19,932 nt of DNA. Origin: Rhodospirillaceae bacterium (GTDB lineage: Bacteria; Pseudomonadota; Alphaproteobacteria; Thalassobaculales; Thalassobaculaceae). Both the position numbers and the translations under genes were made by a program. Below the pieces are notes generated by a model. The model saw nothing but the letters and a program-made list of their open reading frames with translations. It had not been told where the DNA came from and ran no database searches. Positions 1 to 8,012 of the stretch are shown piece after piece (within the stretch, counting starts at the first letter, position 1; each line of letters starts with the position of its first letter). Location of the stretch: positions 1,740 to 21,671 of the forward strand of contig PCAV01000023.1 in the NCBI GenBank assembly GCA_002730675.1. Direction: 5' to 3'.

Positions 1-536
1 AATTCTATAAGGGTTTCGTAAAGTTCTAATAAAAGAAATGTTGGTGAATGATTCGCGCTGAGAATTTGGCTTGAAACAAGTAAAATTGTTTTTTTATTCT
101 GATTAACGTCGTACTTCAGAGTTAAGTCGGAATACTCATCTTTGAACTGCATAACAAAGGAATTGAATATTTTCGCTAACGGCTTATCGAAAGATATGTT
201 TTTCCGAAACCCTATTGTGACTAAGTTATATATAAACGCGTTTTTATTTTTTAACCCTGAGATTTTATTAAAAACTTTGTGGATATAGTGGTCAATTTGT
301 TCGTCGTGAAGATAGGATGCGTAAATACTCAAGTTAAAAATACTTAATGGGAGTTGTTGCTCTAAATTGTTCTCATGCGTCAGAAAGTTTTTAATCTGGT
401 CTCGCACATAGGTCTTATTTGCTTGGGAAAGGTCTGCGATTCCATTCCGATTTTCAGCAATAGCTTGGCAATGATTATCTAGATCACCCTCTAATCGGAA
501 AAGTGTATTGAAAGCTGATAATAAAATATCCGACAT
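1..536 (-). CDS. Partial protein, possible glycosyltransferase N-terminal region
   Basis: An open frame enters from the left edge on the minus strand with no stop through about 178 codons. I place the start at the ATG at 536-534, preceded by GGGA at a good distance; another in-frame ATG lies at 548-546. The first 140 or so residues are polar and helix-rich (MSDILLSAFNTLF onward) and match nothing I recognise. Near the cut end, a hydrophobic strand and loop (KKTILLVSSQILSANHSPT) resemble the first beta strand and loop of a GT-B glycosyltransferase Rossmann domain. That would suggest an N-terminal helical domain followed by a glycosyltransferase domain. This identification is a weak inference. 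The existence of the gene is better supported, by the long stop-free frame and its position divergent from the methyltransferase cluster. Confidence 0.6.
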   Translation of the reverse strand, partial: MSDILLSAFNTLFRLEGDLDNHCQAIAENRNGIADLSQANKTYVRDQIKNFLTHENNLEQQLPLSIFNLSIYASYLHDEQIDHYIHKVFNKISGLKNKNAFIYNLVTIGFRKNISFDKPLAKIFNSFVMQFKDEYSDLTLKYDVNQNKKTILLVSSQILSANHSPTFLLLELYETLIE

Positions 537-601
537 TAAATTTCCCATTTTTGACGAACGTTACTTAACGCCTGTTTTGGTAGCAAGATATATGCCATTA
601 T

Positions 602-627
602 TAACCAAGTTTTACATGTATTGGTTA
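602..627. repeat. Inverted repeat TAACCAA / TTGGTTA, possible operator
   Basis: A perfect 7-bp inverted repeat (602-608 and 621-627) has a 12-base spacer that itself contains TACATGTA. It lies between the two divergent genes and ends 4 bases before a promoter-like -35 box at 632, which is a usual place for a regulator to bind. No cognate regulator is visible in the window. Confidence 0.35.
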
Positions 628-631
628 GTAG

Positions 632-660
632 TTGATGGAAGACTTTCGTATGGGTTTAAT
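632..660 (+). promoter_or_regulatory. Candidate sigma-70 promoter for the methyltransferase/desaturase cluster
   Basis: TTGATG at 632-637 and TTTAAT at 655-660 are separated by exactly 17 bases, close to the sigma-70 consensus. It points toward the gene starting at 836 and would give a leader of roughly 170 bases. In AT-rich DNA such matches arise by chance, so the call rests on spacing and location. Confidence 0.4.
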
Positions 661-835
661 CTCTTGTGACAATACGTTGGAAGTTTCTTAAGGCAAATAT
701 AACTATGATTTGCTATCAAAATAAGTTGTTTCAGCTGTTGAGTTGGAAGGCGCAAATCGCTTATTCCCATCTCGTTGTATCGATCCGTTGCGACTCGTAT
801 TTCTAGCGACTGTTGAGTTTTTTAAAGGTGCTAAA

Positions 836-1549
836 ATGACTGAGAAATTAATTCAAAAGTTTCTTGATAGCTATGATAGTGGCATAGTGGAAATCAAGTT
901 GAGAGATCTTCTGCACTTGAAGGAAAAGGTATCCACGGACCCACATATTCAGACTTTATTCCCACCGACAGAAATTGGAAGCATTACGCTGGTCGATCAG
1001 ATAGTAATCCTTTGCCTCCTGAAAATTCTAAAACCATCTGTTATTTTAGAAATAGGAACATATCTCGGTTATACAACCTCATTATTAGCGATCAATACAT
1101 CAGCCGCAAAAATTCTTTCGATAGACCTTCCCAATGATCACAACTCACGTACACTGAATATAGATGAAACCCAAATATTGGTTGATCCAGAGGTAAATGA
1201 TAACTTTTTAAGGCATAAACAGGCTAATGAGGGAGAAAAATACCTTGAATATCTGGGGGATTCAGATAAAGCAAAGATCAAGTTGATTAAAAATGACTCG
1301 ACTGAATTAGATTTCCCAACGGAGATTGGAACAATAGATTTTGCGTTCATTGATGGTGGGCATACGGAAGAGATAGTGGCAAGTGACACGAAGGGTGTTT
1401 TTTCCTGCATGAAAAAAGGTGTTATAGTGTGGCATGATTATAAATCTGGGATACATTCTGGCGTAACTAAATATTTACAAAAGCAAAGTTCATTAAAAAT
1501 TTTCCACGTAAAAAATTCTCTCTGCGCTTTTTCTATAATCGGATTTTAA
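836..1549 (+). CDS. Class I SAM-dependent methyltransferase (Methyltransf_24-like)
   Basis: This 237-residue protein has the layout of the O-methyltransferase-like Methyltransf_24 family found in surface-polysaccharide and natural-product clusters. The SAM-binding glycine loop is EIGTYLG (residues 72-78), followed by an acidic strand end at D97 (ILSIDLP). The late motif IDGGHTEE (172-179) and WHDY (199-202) are characteristic of the family. I chose ATG 836, which has AAAGGTG just upstream; the frame also extends to a TTG at 743, but that extension has no ribosome site and does not look like protein. The stop is 10 bases from the desaturase start, so the two are probably co-transcribed. The methyl acceptor cannot be told from sequence; a sugar, polyketide or peptide group are all possible. 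Confidence 0.85.
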   Translation: MTEKLIQKFLDSYDSGIVEIKLRDLLHLKEKVSTDPHIQTLFPPTEIGSITLVDQIVILCLLKILKPSVILEIGTYLGYTTSLLAINTSAAKILSIDLPNDHNSRTLNIDETQILVDPEVNDNFLRHKQANEGEKYLEYLGDSDKAKIKLIKNDSTELDFPTEIGTIDFAFIDGGHTEEIVASDTKGVFSCMKKGVIVWHDYKSGIHSGVTKYLQKQSSLKIFHVKNSLCAFSIIGF

Positions 1550-1559
1550 GGTCTTTTAA

Positions 1560-2486
1560 ATGGAGCAGCGATTAAAAAGAATTTTGGACAAGTCGACATT
1601 TAATAACTTAATGCGACTTGATAATCGTTTGGCTTTTCTTCACCTCGCTGTCAGAATTTTTGTCGAGATTGGTCTAGTCGTTGGTTTAGCGCTCTCTTCC
1701 TCGAACTACACTATCATTGCTATTCTGATTTTGGCGATTGGATTTTGGCACAGTTTTTGGGGATATGCAGGTTACGCCCATGAGCTTTTTCATGGGCGGG
1801 TGTTCTCCTCTAAACGACTTAATAGAGCCTTGTTTGTATTTTCCACAGCTATCACCTTCAATAATAGGGCTTTCTTTATGAAGAGCCATTCCAGACATCA
1901 CAATCAAACCTTTCATGAAAGTGATGAAGAGACATTCTCAATTCAACAATGGGATAGGTTGCATGTAATTCTATACTGCCTGGTGGATTTTCGATTAATA
2001 TTTCGAAAGTTGGCATATACTTTTACAAATGCCGCCGGTTTTGTTCCTGATGAATATAAAATGATTAAAAGTTCAATTATTCGATCAGCACTCGAAATAT
2101 TGACAATCAACACCCTGCTTTATGTCTTGATTTGGTTTTTAAGCGGCGAAATATTTATTGCCTTTTATTTTTTTGTGGCGCAGTTCTCGTGTCAACTTCC
2201 AGCAAAAATGCTAGCCCAAGCCCAGCATTTAGGGTTGAAAAGTAGGGCTAAAGAAGGCCCATTTGGTCATTCCCGCACAATAATTCTCCCTCGTATACTG
2301 TCTTTTTTATATTCTAATATGAATTACCACTGTGAACATCACCTCTTGCCGGCTGTATCATATTACAATTTGCCGGCGGTTAACAAATTACTCAAAGATT
2401 CAGAAATACCATTCAATGAATGTGATGTTAGTTATTTTTTTGGAGACTTTTGGCATGATCTGGAAGCAAATGAGAACCGAATTTAG
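1560..2486 (+). CDS. Membrane fatty acid desaturase-like protein, three histidine boxes
   Basis: This is a 308-residue member of the membrane-bound di-iron fatty acid desaturase/hydroxylase superfamily, which uses O2 to desaturate or hydroxylate acyl or related chains at the inner membrane. All three histidine boxes are intact: HELFH (74-78), HSRHH (110-114) and NYHCEHHLLP with HCEHH at 257-261. A further histidine at 223 (AQAQHLG) sits where many relatives have an extra metal ligand. Hydrophobic membrane spans lie near 30-72, 87-100 and 175-212. The length is typical of short bacterial desaturases. Translation probably starts at ATG 1560, with AAGG about 8 bases upstream. Its place among methyltransferases suggests it modifies a lipid, a carotenoid-like chain or a secondary metabolite rather than bulk phospholipid; that is inference. 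Confidence 0.85.
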   Translation: MEQRLKRILDKSTFNNLMRLDNRLAFLHLAVRIFVEIGLVVGLALSSSNYTIIAILILAIGFWHSFWGYAGYAHELFHGRVFSSKRLNRALFVFSTAITFNNRAFFMKSHSRHHNQTFHESDEETFSIQQWDRLHVILYCLVDFRLIFRKLAYTFTNAAGFVPDEYKMIKSSIIRSALEILTINTLLYVLIWFLSGEIFIAFYFFVAQFSCQLPAKMLAQAQHLGLKSRAKEGPFGHSRTIILPRILSFLYSNMNYHCEHHLLPAVSYYNLPAVNKLLKDSEIPFNECDVSYFFGDFWHDLEANENRI

Positions 2487-2557
2487 CCGCCGCTCGTTTA
2501 GGACGTATTAATTTCAAGATAGCATAAAAATTTTTTCGTAAGGAATGAATTTTAAAT

Positions 2558-3406
2558 ATGGTCGACCGATGTATGATATGTGGTGAGACAACCGCATATT
2601 TTTTTTCAAAGTCATATACGGCAAATAGATATTGGGATGCGTTGGATGTAAGTTACAATCGATGTGGCAACTGTGGATTCACTTTTTCTATAACACACCA
2701 ACACTTGTCGGATGAAGAATGGGAACACATAAACGCGCGAGCGCATCATGCTGACGAAATTGACATAAAAACAAAAAGTATAGATATCAAGTCTTTAAGT
2801 TCGAATAAACCGCCTTATGGTCCTATGGCGTTTGCTCTTAATCTTTTAGTCAAAAACTCAATAATTTCATTAGAAAGTTCACTTGATTATGCATCGGGGT
2901 ATGGAACCTTAGCTAAGCCTTTAAAGAAATATTATAATACAGAGATTCGTTGTTTTGATCCCTTCGTGCATGAGCCTGAACCACTTGTAGAATACATTTC
3001 ATCTGGCGATCTGCGGCAGTATGGATTGGTTATCAATTCCGCTATGTTTGAGCATGTTAGAAAGCGAGAAGAACTTGAAAGGGTAAACGACCTTGTCGCA
3101 AAAAGTGGCATTCTAATGATACATACGGTTGTTTGTGAAAATATTCCAAAGGATCCAAATTGGTTTTATCTCACACCTATCGTCCACACAGCATTTCATA
3201 CAAATAAAAGTATGAGTATATTGATGAAGCAGTGGGGTTATTCCAGCTCAATTTACTCACCCTTGGCCAAAAGCTGGTTTTTATTTAGAAAAGATTATGA
3301 CCTTTTGTCCGCTTTACCATCACTAGTTCAAGATATAAATACTGAACTTCAAACAGAATTCTTTCTTCATAGAAATGGTTTTGTTGATTATTGGAAGGGT
3401 TTTTGA
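2558..3406 (+). CDS. Zinc-ribbon class I SAM methyltransferase
   Basis: This 282-residue protein begins with two CxxC pairs (C5/C8 in RCMICGE and C36/C39 in RCGNCGF), a small zinc-ribbon-like module. A Methyltransf_23-type SAM domain follows: the glycine loop is degenerate, LDYASGYG (109-116); strand 2 ends in FDPF (133-136); the post-motif segment NSAMFEHV (160-167) is typical of this family. A cysteine-rich N-terminal lobe before such a domain is seen in sugar C-methyltransferases, but those are usually longer, near 400 residues, and carry a C-terminal domain missing here. A terminal sugar or small-metabolite methyltransferase is therefore plausible, not proven. AAGGA lies 13 bases from ATG 2558, a rather wide spacing. 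The gene is 71 bases after the desaturase, on the same strand. Confidence 0.8.
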   Translation: MVDRCMICGETTAYFFSKSYTANRYWDALDVSYNRCGNCGFTFSITHQHLSDEEWEHINARAHHADEIDIKTKSIDIKSLSSNKPPYGPMAFALNLLVKNSIISLESSLDYASGYGTLAKPLKKYYNTEIRCFDPFVHEPEPLVEYISSGDLRQYGLVINSAMFEHVRKREELERVNDLVAKSGILMIHTVVCENIPKDPNWFYLTPIVHTAFHTNKSMSILMKQWGYSSSIYSPLAKSWFLFRKDYDLLSALPSLVQDINTELQTEFFLHRNGFVDYWKGF

Positions 3407-3460
3407 GGCAAAATGGTTGATGTTTTCTAGAAAAATTAACTTGTTAGGAGAAATTTGCTA

Positions 3461-4294
3461 GTGAAGCTGACAGATTTGATTAGTTCTGAACTAGAGTACT
3501 TTAGACCAATGCTTGAGCGGGATAAGCAATCGAGCTTCGAACAGAGAGAAATATGGCGAGGGGAGACAATTCGACAAAGACAAAAGAGGATCTCTCTTGA
3601 ACTTTTCAAAATGCTTAATGGTACAGTAAAATATGGTCCCTTTAAGGGGCTTCGTTTAACACACAACCCTTGGTGGGGACAGTTAGACTTAGGATCGCAG
3701 TGTTTGGGGTTGTACGAAAAGGAAATATTAAAATTTATTGAAAATATAGAGGATGGCCAATTTACAAACTTTATCGATATAGGTGCGGCAGACGGTTACT
3801 ATGCCGTTGGCTTACTCTCGACTGGTAAGATACCGCGCTCCATATGCTTTGAAAAAACAGATAAGGGAAGGGAAGCTATTTTTACCAATTGGAAAAATAA
3901 TGGCGCTATCGGTCAGCTAGTTGTCAAGGCGAAGGCAAACTTTGAGAGTATAGCGACGTTGACAGAGCATGACTTAGAAAGATCACTTATTTTGATTGAT
4001 ATAGAGGGGGGTGAATTCGAGCTATTGAATAATGATACTATCCACAAATTTAGATATTCAAAGATTCTTCTAGAAATTCACAATTGGGTGACTGATTTCG
4101 AAGAAAAATATAAAAATTTATTAATAAGTTTGGATGAATTTTTCTGTATAAAAATTATCAAACGCGTAGACCGACAAGTTGATAACTATATGGAATTGAG
4201 AGACTTTACTGATGACAATAGACTTTTGCTGATTTCTGAGAGAAGACCATGCTTGATGCGATTTTTGGAATTGACGCCAAAGAGTAGACTTTAG
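3461..4294 (+). CDS. FkbM-family methyltransferase
   Basis: This 277-residue protein carries FkbM-type SAM methyltransferase motifs: the glycine loop FIDIGAADGYYAVGLL (104-119), an acidic strand end at E131, and the family signature LILIDIEGGEFELL (176-189) followed by LLEIH (203-207). About 100 residues of polar, helical N-terminal sequence precede the SAM domain. FkbM-family enzymes mostly O-methylate sugars or polyketide hydroxyls. Two starts are possible: TTG 3455, only 4 bases after AGGAG (3446-3450), and GTG 3461, at a more normal 10 bases; I prefer GTG. It closes the same-strand run of three methyltransferases and a desaturase, and no downstream gene on that strand follows for 129 bases. 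Confidence 0.8.
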   Translation: MKLTDLISSELEYFRPMLERDKQSSFEQREIWRGETIRQRQKRISLELFKMLNGTVKYGPFKGLRLTHNPWWGQLDLGSQCLGLYEKEILKFIENIEDGQFTNFIDIGAADGYYAVGLLSTGKIPRSICFEKTDKGREAIFTNWKNNGAIGQLVVKAKANFESIATLTEHDLERSLILIDIEGGEFELLNNDTIHKFRYSKILLEIHNWVTDFEEKYKNLLISLDEFFCIKIIKRVDRQVDNYMELRDFTDDNRLLLISERRPCLMRFLELTPKSRL

Positions 4295-4423
4295 AGATTT
4301 TGATCAGGAAGTTTATCTAATTAAGTAGGCACGGTGCATTGTGATCAAGACGGGGCCCTCAGAAAAAAGGCCTGAGAATATTGACTGGGCAAGTTTTTAA
4401 ATAGGGGCCAGAGGGGTAGAAAG

Positions 4424-4825
4424 ATGAAAGTTTATATAGCAGCCTATTTAGGTGCTTTTTTTACTTTTTGTTTGATGGACGGTATATGGCTCGGGATTAT
4501 TGCGACAGAGTTTTATTTTGGAGCTATAGGGGACTTGTTACTCGAAAAGCCTAAGTGGTCTATGGCTGCCATTTTCTACATTGGATACATTTTGGGAATA
4601 GTATACTTCGCTGTTAGGCCTGCACTAAAAACGAGGAACTTCGGACAGGTCCTTCGGGATGGCGCACTATTGGGTTTATTGGCTTACGCAACCTACGATA
4701 TGACAAACATGGCAACTTTAAAGGGTTGGTCGCTGACAGTGTCTATCGTTGACATGATATGGGGCATGGTAATAACAGGCACTTCAGCTGCCGGTGGCTA
4801 CATTGCTGCTCGACGTTTTGTCTAA
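4424..4825 (+). CDS. DUF2177 family integral membrane protein
   Basis: This 133-residue protein has about four membrane spans (near 4-27, 47-64, 80-95 and 105-128). It shows features I associate with DUF2177: MDGIWLG (18-24) in the first span and YATYDMTNMATLKGW (87-101) before the last. The family is small, widespread in proteobacteria and of unknown function. The start ATG 4424 is preceded by AGGGG (4412-4416) at 7 bases. The lipoprotein gene begins 46 bases after its stop on the same strand, so the two may be co-transcribed. The family call is confident; the role is unknown. Confidence 0.85.
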   Translation: MKVYIAAYLGAFFTFCLMDGIWLGIIATEFYFGAIGDLLLEKPKWSMAAIFYIGYILGIVYFAVRPALKTRNFGQVLRDGALLGLLAYATYDMTNMATLKGWSLTVSIVDMIWGMVITGTSAAGGYIAARRFV

Positions 4826-4871
4826 GATGGCTTTTTGCGGTGCGATAATTAGGAAAATTGGAAGAGAATCG

Positions 4872-5537
4872 ATGTCCAAACGTGTAGTTGGTTTTTTATC
4901 ATGCTTTATTCTAATTTTACTAGGCGGATGCAAAGCAGAGCTGATTGAAACCAAGATTAAAACAAGTGATATAAAACGCGCAATTTTGCAAGGAATGACG
5001 ACTGTTCCTTTTGAGACAAAGATAACGATCATGGGGGACTCCCAAGATACGCGGCAACAGATCAAGTCATTTGAAGAAATAATCGAACAATATGTTGAAT
5101 TAGATGACGTTGAGATAGAAAAATCAATGATGGGAATGGACCTCCTGATAGAGGGGAATATCCCGCTGGTTCACGGTGAAGAATTGCCAAGAAATAGAAC
5201 TGATCCTTGGGCTCTATTTATAAAGAAAAATAATGTAAAGGCTCTTTCAAAGTATTACCCTTATAGTTTGACCTTGTTGCCGACCCGAAATTTTGGGAGC
5301 TTTAAAAATAAATTCTCAGAACTTAATATCCTCCTAACGCCAAGTGCATCGCAACCAGTATCATTTAAAATGCGGAATAATGACAAGTCAGTAGTTAATG
5401 TATTCTCTGGTGGTGTAATGGTTAATGGCGAAGCTCATGCAATTTATACAGCCAACGTCACAAGAAAGCTTTCATTAACCATGAAGGATGGGGTTTACGA
5501 TACAGCCTATCCAGTAATCTTCTTTCGATTAGATTAA
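4872..5537 (+). CDS. Predicted lipoprotein of unknown function
   Basis: This 221-residue protein has a clear lipoprotein signal: positively charged MSKR, a hydrophobic stretch at 5-17, then the lipobox L17-G18-G19-C20, so it should be lipidated at C20 and membrane-anchored. Residue 21 is Lys, not Asp, so there is no classic inner-membrane retention signal. The mature part is mixed alpha/beta with no domain I recognise; it starts with a charged segment (ETKIKTSDIKRAILQG) and ends in beta-rich sequence. I set the start at ATG 4872 because GGAAGAG lies about 6 bases upstream and this gives a proper signal peptide. The frame extends upstream to 4794, but that would bury the signal and overlap the DUF2177 gene. 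Confidence 0.75.
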   Translation: MSKRVVGFLSCFILILLGGCKAELIETKIKTSDIKRAILQGMTTVPFETKITIMGDSQDTRQQIKSFEEIIEQYVELDDVEIEKSMMGMDLLIEGNIPLVHGEELPRNRTDPWALFIKKNNVKALSKYYPYSLTLLPTRNFGSFKNKFSELNILLTPSASQPVSFKMRNNDKSVVNVFSGGVMVNGEAHAIYTANVTRKLSLTMKDGVYDTAYPVIFFRLD

Positions 5538-5581
5538 TTGAATGTTTTCTTCCCTTTGCATAAGTTTGATATGGAAAAGTA

Positions 5582-6358
5582 ATGAAGAATATTAATCATT
5601 TGTTGCCAGGGTTTGAATTTCCAGAAACGGTCATTCAAGTTTCTGAAGAAGAACAAAGACATAAGCTCGGTTGCTGTGGCATAGATGGATCTATTTATGG
5701 CAATGAAGTTGATATCACTATGCTCGGTTTGCCGACGCTTGAAATATTAATGGCTGCTGATATCCCTGTCTTGGGAGCGGTTCACTTATTCCAAAGATTT
5801 CATCAAAATAGTCCGTTTGCTCTAGGGGAAGAAATCATCGTCAATGGCAATATTAGCGAAGTATTGCCGCATGAACGGGGGTGTATACTGAAGTGTGAAT
5901 TTCAGTATACGGACCCAATGGGTAATGTTCGAGTTGAAGCGAAACGATCTGGAATTGTGCCAGTCGGTGCTAAGGCGAAATCCCACGAAAATTTTAGACC
6001 TTCGGAGCAATTAGAGGGATTTCTTGAGAAAAACCGATATTTACTTAATCCGAAAAAGGTGGCTGACTTTAGCTCTGAAGCAGGAAACTTAATTCATTCC
6101 GATCCACAGGTCGCCAAACAACATGGGTTTCGTGCACCAATTGCAGCTGGGCTAATGGGACTTCATTTCTATCGAAAATTTATCGCGGAAAACTATGAAA
6201 CTAAATCATTTGATCTACAGGTTTGGTTTCGGCGGCCAATGTTTTGGGATGATGAACTATCACTCGTTGTTAGGAAATTTAATTCCAAAAGGTTTGATAT
6301 GCACCTACTGGGCGCCAATGGAAAGCCAGCGAGTAATTGCCAGCTAACACTATATTAA
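5582..6358 (+). CDS. MaoC-like double-hotdog acyl-thioester dehydratase/hydratase-like protein
   Basis: This 258-residue protein is long enough for two hotdog folds. The C-terminal half has the hydratase 2 / MaoC signature: GNLIHSDPQVAKQHGF (168-183) followed by RAPIAAGLMGLHF (184-196). Family members reversibly hydrate enoyl-CoA or ACP thioesters with an Asp and a His five residues apart. The His (H172) is present, but the position matching the catalytic Asp reads Ala167, with Glu166 next to it. Activity may thus be altered, or Glu may substitute. The start ATG 5582 has GGAAAAG just upstream. It begins 44 bases after the lipoprotein stop, and the Ldh_2 oxidoreductase follows 94 bases later. 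The protein might instead be a thioesterase-like or non-catalytic binding member of the fold. Confidence 0.8.
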   Translation: MKNINHLLPGFEFPETVIQVSEEEQRHKLGCCGIDGSIYGNEVDITMLGLPTLEILMAADIPVLGAVHLFQRFHQNSPFALGEEIIVNGNISEVLPHERGCILKCEFQYTDPMGNVRVEAKRSGIVPVGAKAKSHENFRPSEQLEGFLEKNRYLLNPKKVADFSSEAGNLIHSDPQVAKQHGFRAPIAAGLMGLHFYRKFIAENYETKSFDLQVWFRRPMFWDDELSLVVRKFNSKRFDMHLLGANGKPASNCQLTLY

Positions 6359-6402
6359 TACTTGCCAAAATTCTTAAGCATGTTGAAATGTAGCTCGCAC
6401 TA

Positions 6403-6425
6403 TTCCGTCATTACGGAAAATTTTT
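6403..6425 (+). terminator. Possible weak intrinsic terminator
   Basis: A 6-bp hairpin (TTCCGT 6403-6408, loop CATT, ACGGAA 6413-6418) is followed by AA and five T. It sits in the 94-base gap after the MaoC-like gene. The stem is short and the T run modest, so attenuation or chance are both possible. Confidence 0.35.
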
Positions 6426-6452
6426 GGGAAACAGCAAACTTCTGGAACTGGT

Positions 6453-7457
6453 ATGTCAAATATAGAAACTGAAGACTTGAGCTTGGATGAGATATCCGAA
6501 CTGGCCAAAACAGTATTTTCGAACAACGGTTGTGATGAAAATAATACAAATGCTCTGGCACGAACTGTAACTACAGCTGAGCGCGATGGTTCACTCTCGC
6601 ATGGCTTGTTTCGTGTGCCCGGCTATGTCGCCTCCTTAAAGTCTGGAAAGGTTAAAGGAGATGCGCAGCCTAAGATTGACAATAAACTTGCATCAATAGT
6701 GACGGTTGACGGTGACTTTGGCTACGCACCTCTGTCAATAGAAAAGGGTTTGCCTGTTGCCGTAGAGGCCGCAAAGAATACAGGCGTAGCGGTGGTAAGA
6801 TTAATTAATACGTTTCATTTTGCGGCACTCTGGCCTGAGACGGAATTCTTAGCTGAAAATGGTCTGATGGGATTTGCCTGCACCGTATATAAGCCAGCGG
6901 TTGCGCCGGCGGGGGCCTCCACACCATTTTTTGGTACAAATCCAGTTTCTTTCGCCTGGCCTAGGCCAAATAATGATCCTTTTGTTTTCGATATGGCGAC
7001 ATCCACCCTTGCTATGGGTGACGTGCAAATTGCGGCAAGGGATGGACATGAAGTTCCGCACGGCACGGGCTTAGGGCCGGATGGAAAACCTTCCGATGAT
7101 CCGGCAGAAATACTCAAAGGGGTCCTCCTTCCGTTTGGTGGTTACAAAGGCTCAGCAATTGCTCTTATGATAGAGCTGTTATCGGCCGGAATGACAGGAG
7201 ACAACTTTTCGTTTGAGGCGGGAGAAACTGACAATAATGACGGGGGACCGGCGAAGGGCGGTGAATTTATTTTGGCGATAAACCCGCAGCTTGTTGTTGG
7301 GGACAACTGGTCGGAGCACTGCGAAGAGTTTTTCCGGCGTATAAAAGCTATAGAAGGGGTAAGGTTGCCAGGAGAACGTCGCCATAAAAATAGGCGCGAC
7401 AAAGGACCCCGAAAAGTTAATAAAGAATTATTAGAACGAATCAGAAAATTGATTTGA
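6453..7457 (+). CDS. Ldh_2 (malate/L-lactate/ureidoglycolate dehydrogenase) family oxidoreductase
   Basis: This 334-residue protein is a full-length member of the Ldh_2 family of NAD(P)H-dependent 2-oxoacid/2-hydroxyacid and cyclic-imine reductases, which do not use a Rossmann fold. Family marks in order are S49-H50-G51 with R54 (SHGLFRVPGY), the FHF segment at 121-123, FGTNPVSFAWP (160-170), FDMATS (179-184), LGPDGKPSDDPAEILKG (207-223) and FGGYKGSAIALMIELL (228-243). The C-terminus is lysine/arginine-rich. Substrates in the family range from malate, lactate and ureidoglycolate to 2,3-diketogulonate and delta1-piperideine-2-carboxylate; sequence alone does not separate them. It lies between a MaoC-like gene and an AhpD-like gene on the same strand, suggesting a small-acid catabolic context. 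Confidence 0.9.
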   Translation: MSNIETEDLSLDEISELAKTVFSNNGCDENNTNALARTVTTAERDGSLSHGLFRVPGYVASLKSGKVKGDAQPKIDNKLASIVTVDGDFGYAPLSIEKGLPVAVEAAKNTGVAVVRLINTFHFAALWPETEFLAENGLMGFACTVYKPAVAPAGASTPFFGTNPVSFAWPRPNNDPFVFDMATSTLAMGDVQIAARDGHEVPHGTGLGPDGKPSDDPAEILKGVLLPFGGYKGSAIALMIELLSAGMTGDNFSFEAGETDNNDGGPAKGGEFILAINPQLVVGDNWSEHCEEFFRRIKAIEGVRLPGERRHKNRRDKGPRKVNKELLERIRKLI

Positions 7458-7638
7458 TTGAAATCGCTTAGGGGTTGGTGGTTCTGCCTTAAGGAATTCT
7501 GAGCTGTTTCTTTTGAAGATAACAATAAAGCGATTAAGGATTTTAGCGAAAGAAGAAAGCCTAATTATGAGGGTCAATAAATAAAATCATATTCTGATCA
7601 TTATGCAGTGAAGCATTTACGTGGAAAGTGGGATTATA

Positions 7639-7989
7639 ATGGCAAAAGATTACAAAAAAATTGCGGCAGACTTAACATCCTCAATGGAGAGACTACAAAA
7701 AGGGATCCCAGATACAATGAAGGGGTTTGCCGCTATGGGGGCTGCCGCAAAGGCATCTGGCGCTCTTGATGCCAAAACAAAGGAGCTGATCGCCATTGGT
7801 ATTGCGGTGGCGGTGAGGTGCGATGGCTGCATAGCTGCGCACACTAAAGCAGCTGAAAAATATGGCGTCGATAGGGAGGAGATTTTGGAAACGTTAAGTA
7901 TGGCAGTCTATATGGGCGGAGGTCCTTCGGTAGTTTACGCATCTCAAGCTCTTGACTCCTTTGATGAGTTCTCTTCTCACTCGAAATAA
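7639..7989 (+). CDS. Carboxymuconolactone decarboxylase / AhpD-like protein
   Basis: This 116-residue single-domain protein belongs to the CMD/AhpD-like all-helical fold. The family core is clear: LDAKTKELIAIGIAVAVRC, then C61-x2-C64 and H68 (CDGCIAAHTKAA), matching the redox-active CxxC-x3-H of AhpD-type peroxidase partners. The tail EEILETLSMAVYMGGGPSV (81-99) is also typical. The CxxC favours a thiol-redox or peroxidase role over lactone decarboxylation. I chose ATG 7639 because GTGGGA precedes it; the frame also reaches GTG 7621, which has no ribosome site. It is 181 bases after the Ldh_2 gene, so it may have its own promoter. Confidence 0.9.
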   Translation: MAKDYKKIAADLTSSMERLQKGIPDTMKGFAAMGAAAKASGALDAKTKELIAIGIAVAVRCDGCIAAHTKAAEKYGVDREEILETLSMAVYMGGGPSVVYASQALDSFDEFSSHSK

Positions 7990-8012
7990 AGGTTATCGAT
8001 TAAACTATACAA

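Noticed and set aside
743..835. Upstream extension of the first methyltransferase to TTG 743
   Set aside because: No ribosome site precedes it and the extra 31 residues are not protein-like; ATG 836 has AAAGGTG.
4358..4376. CTCAG / CTGAG hairpin before the DUF2177 gene
   Set aside because: The 5-bp stem with a 9-base loop lacks a T run and is too weak to call a terminator.
7142..7525. Minus-strand 127-codon frame
   Set aside because: Shadow of the 3' end of the Ldh_2 gene; no family features.
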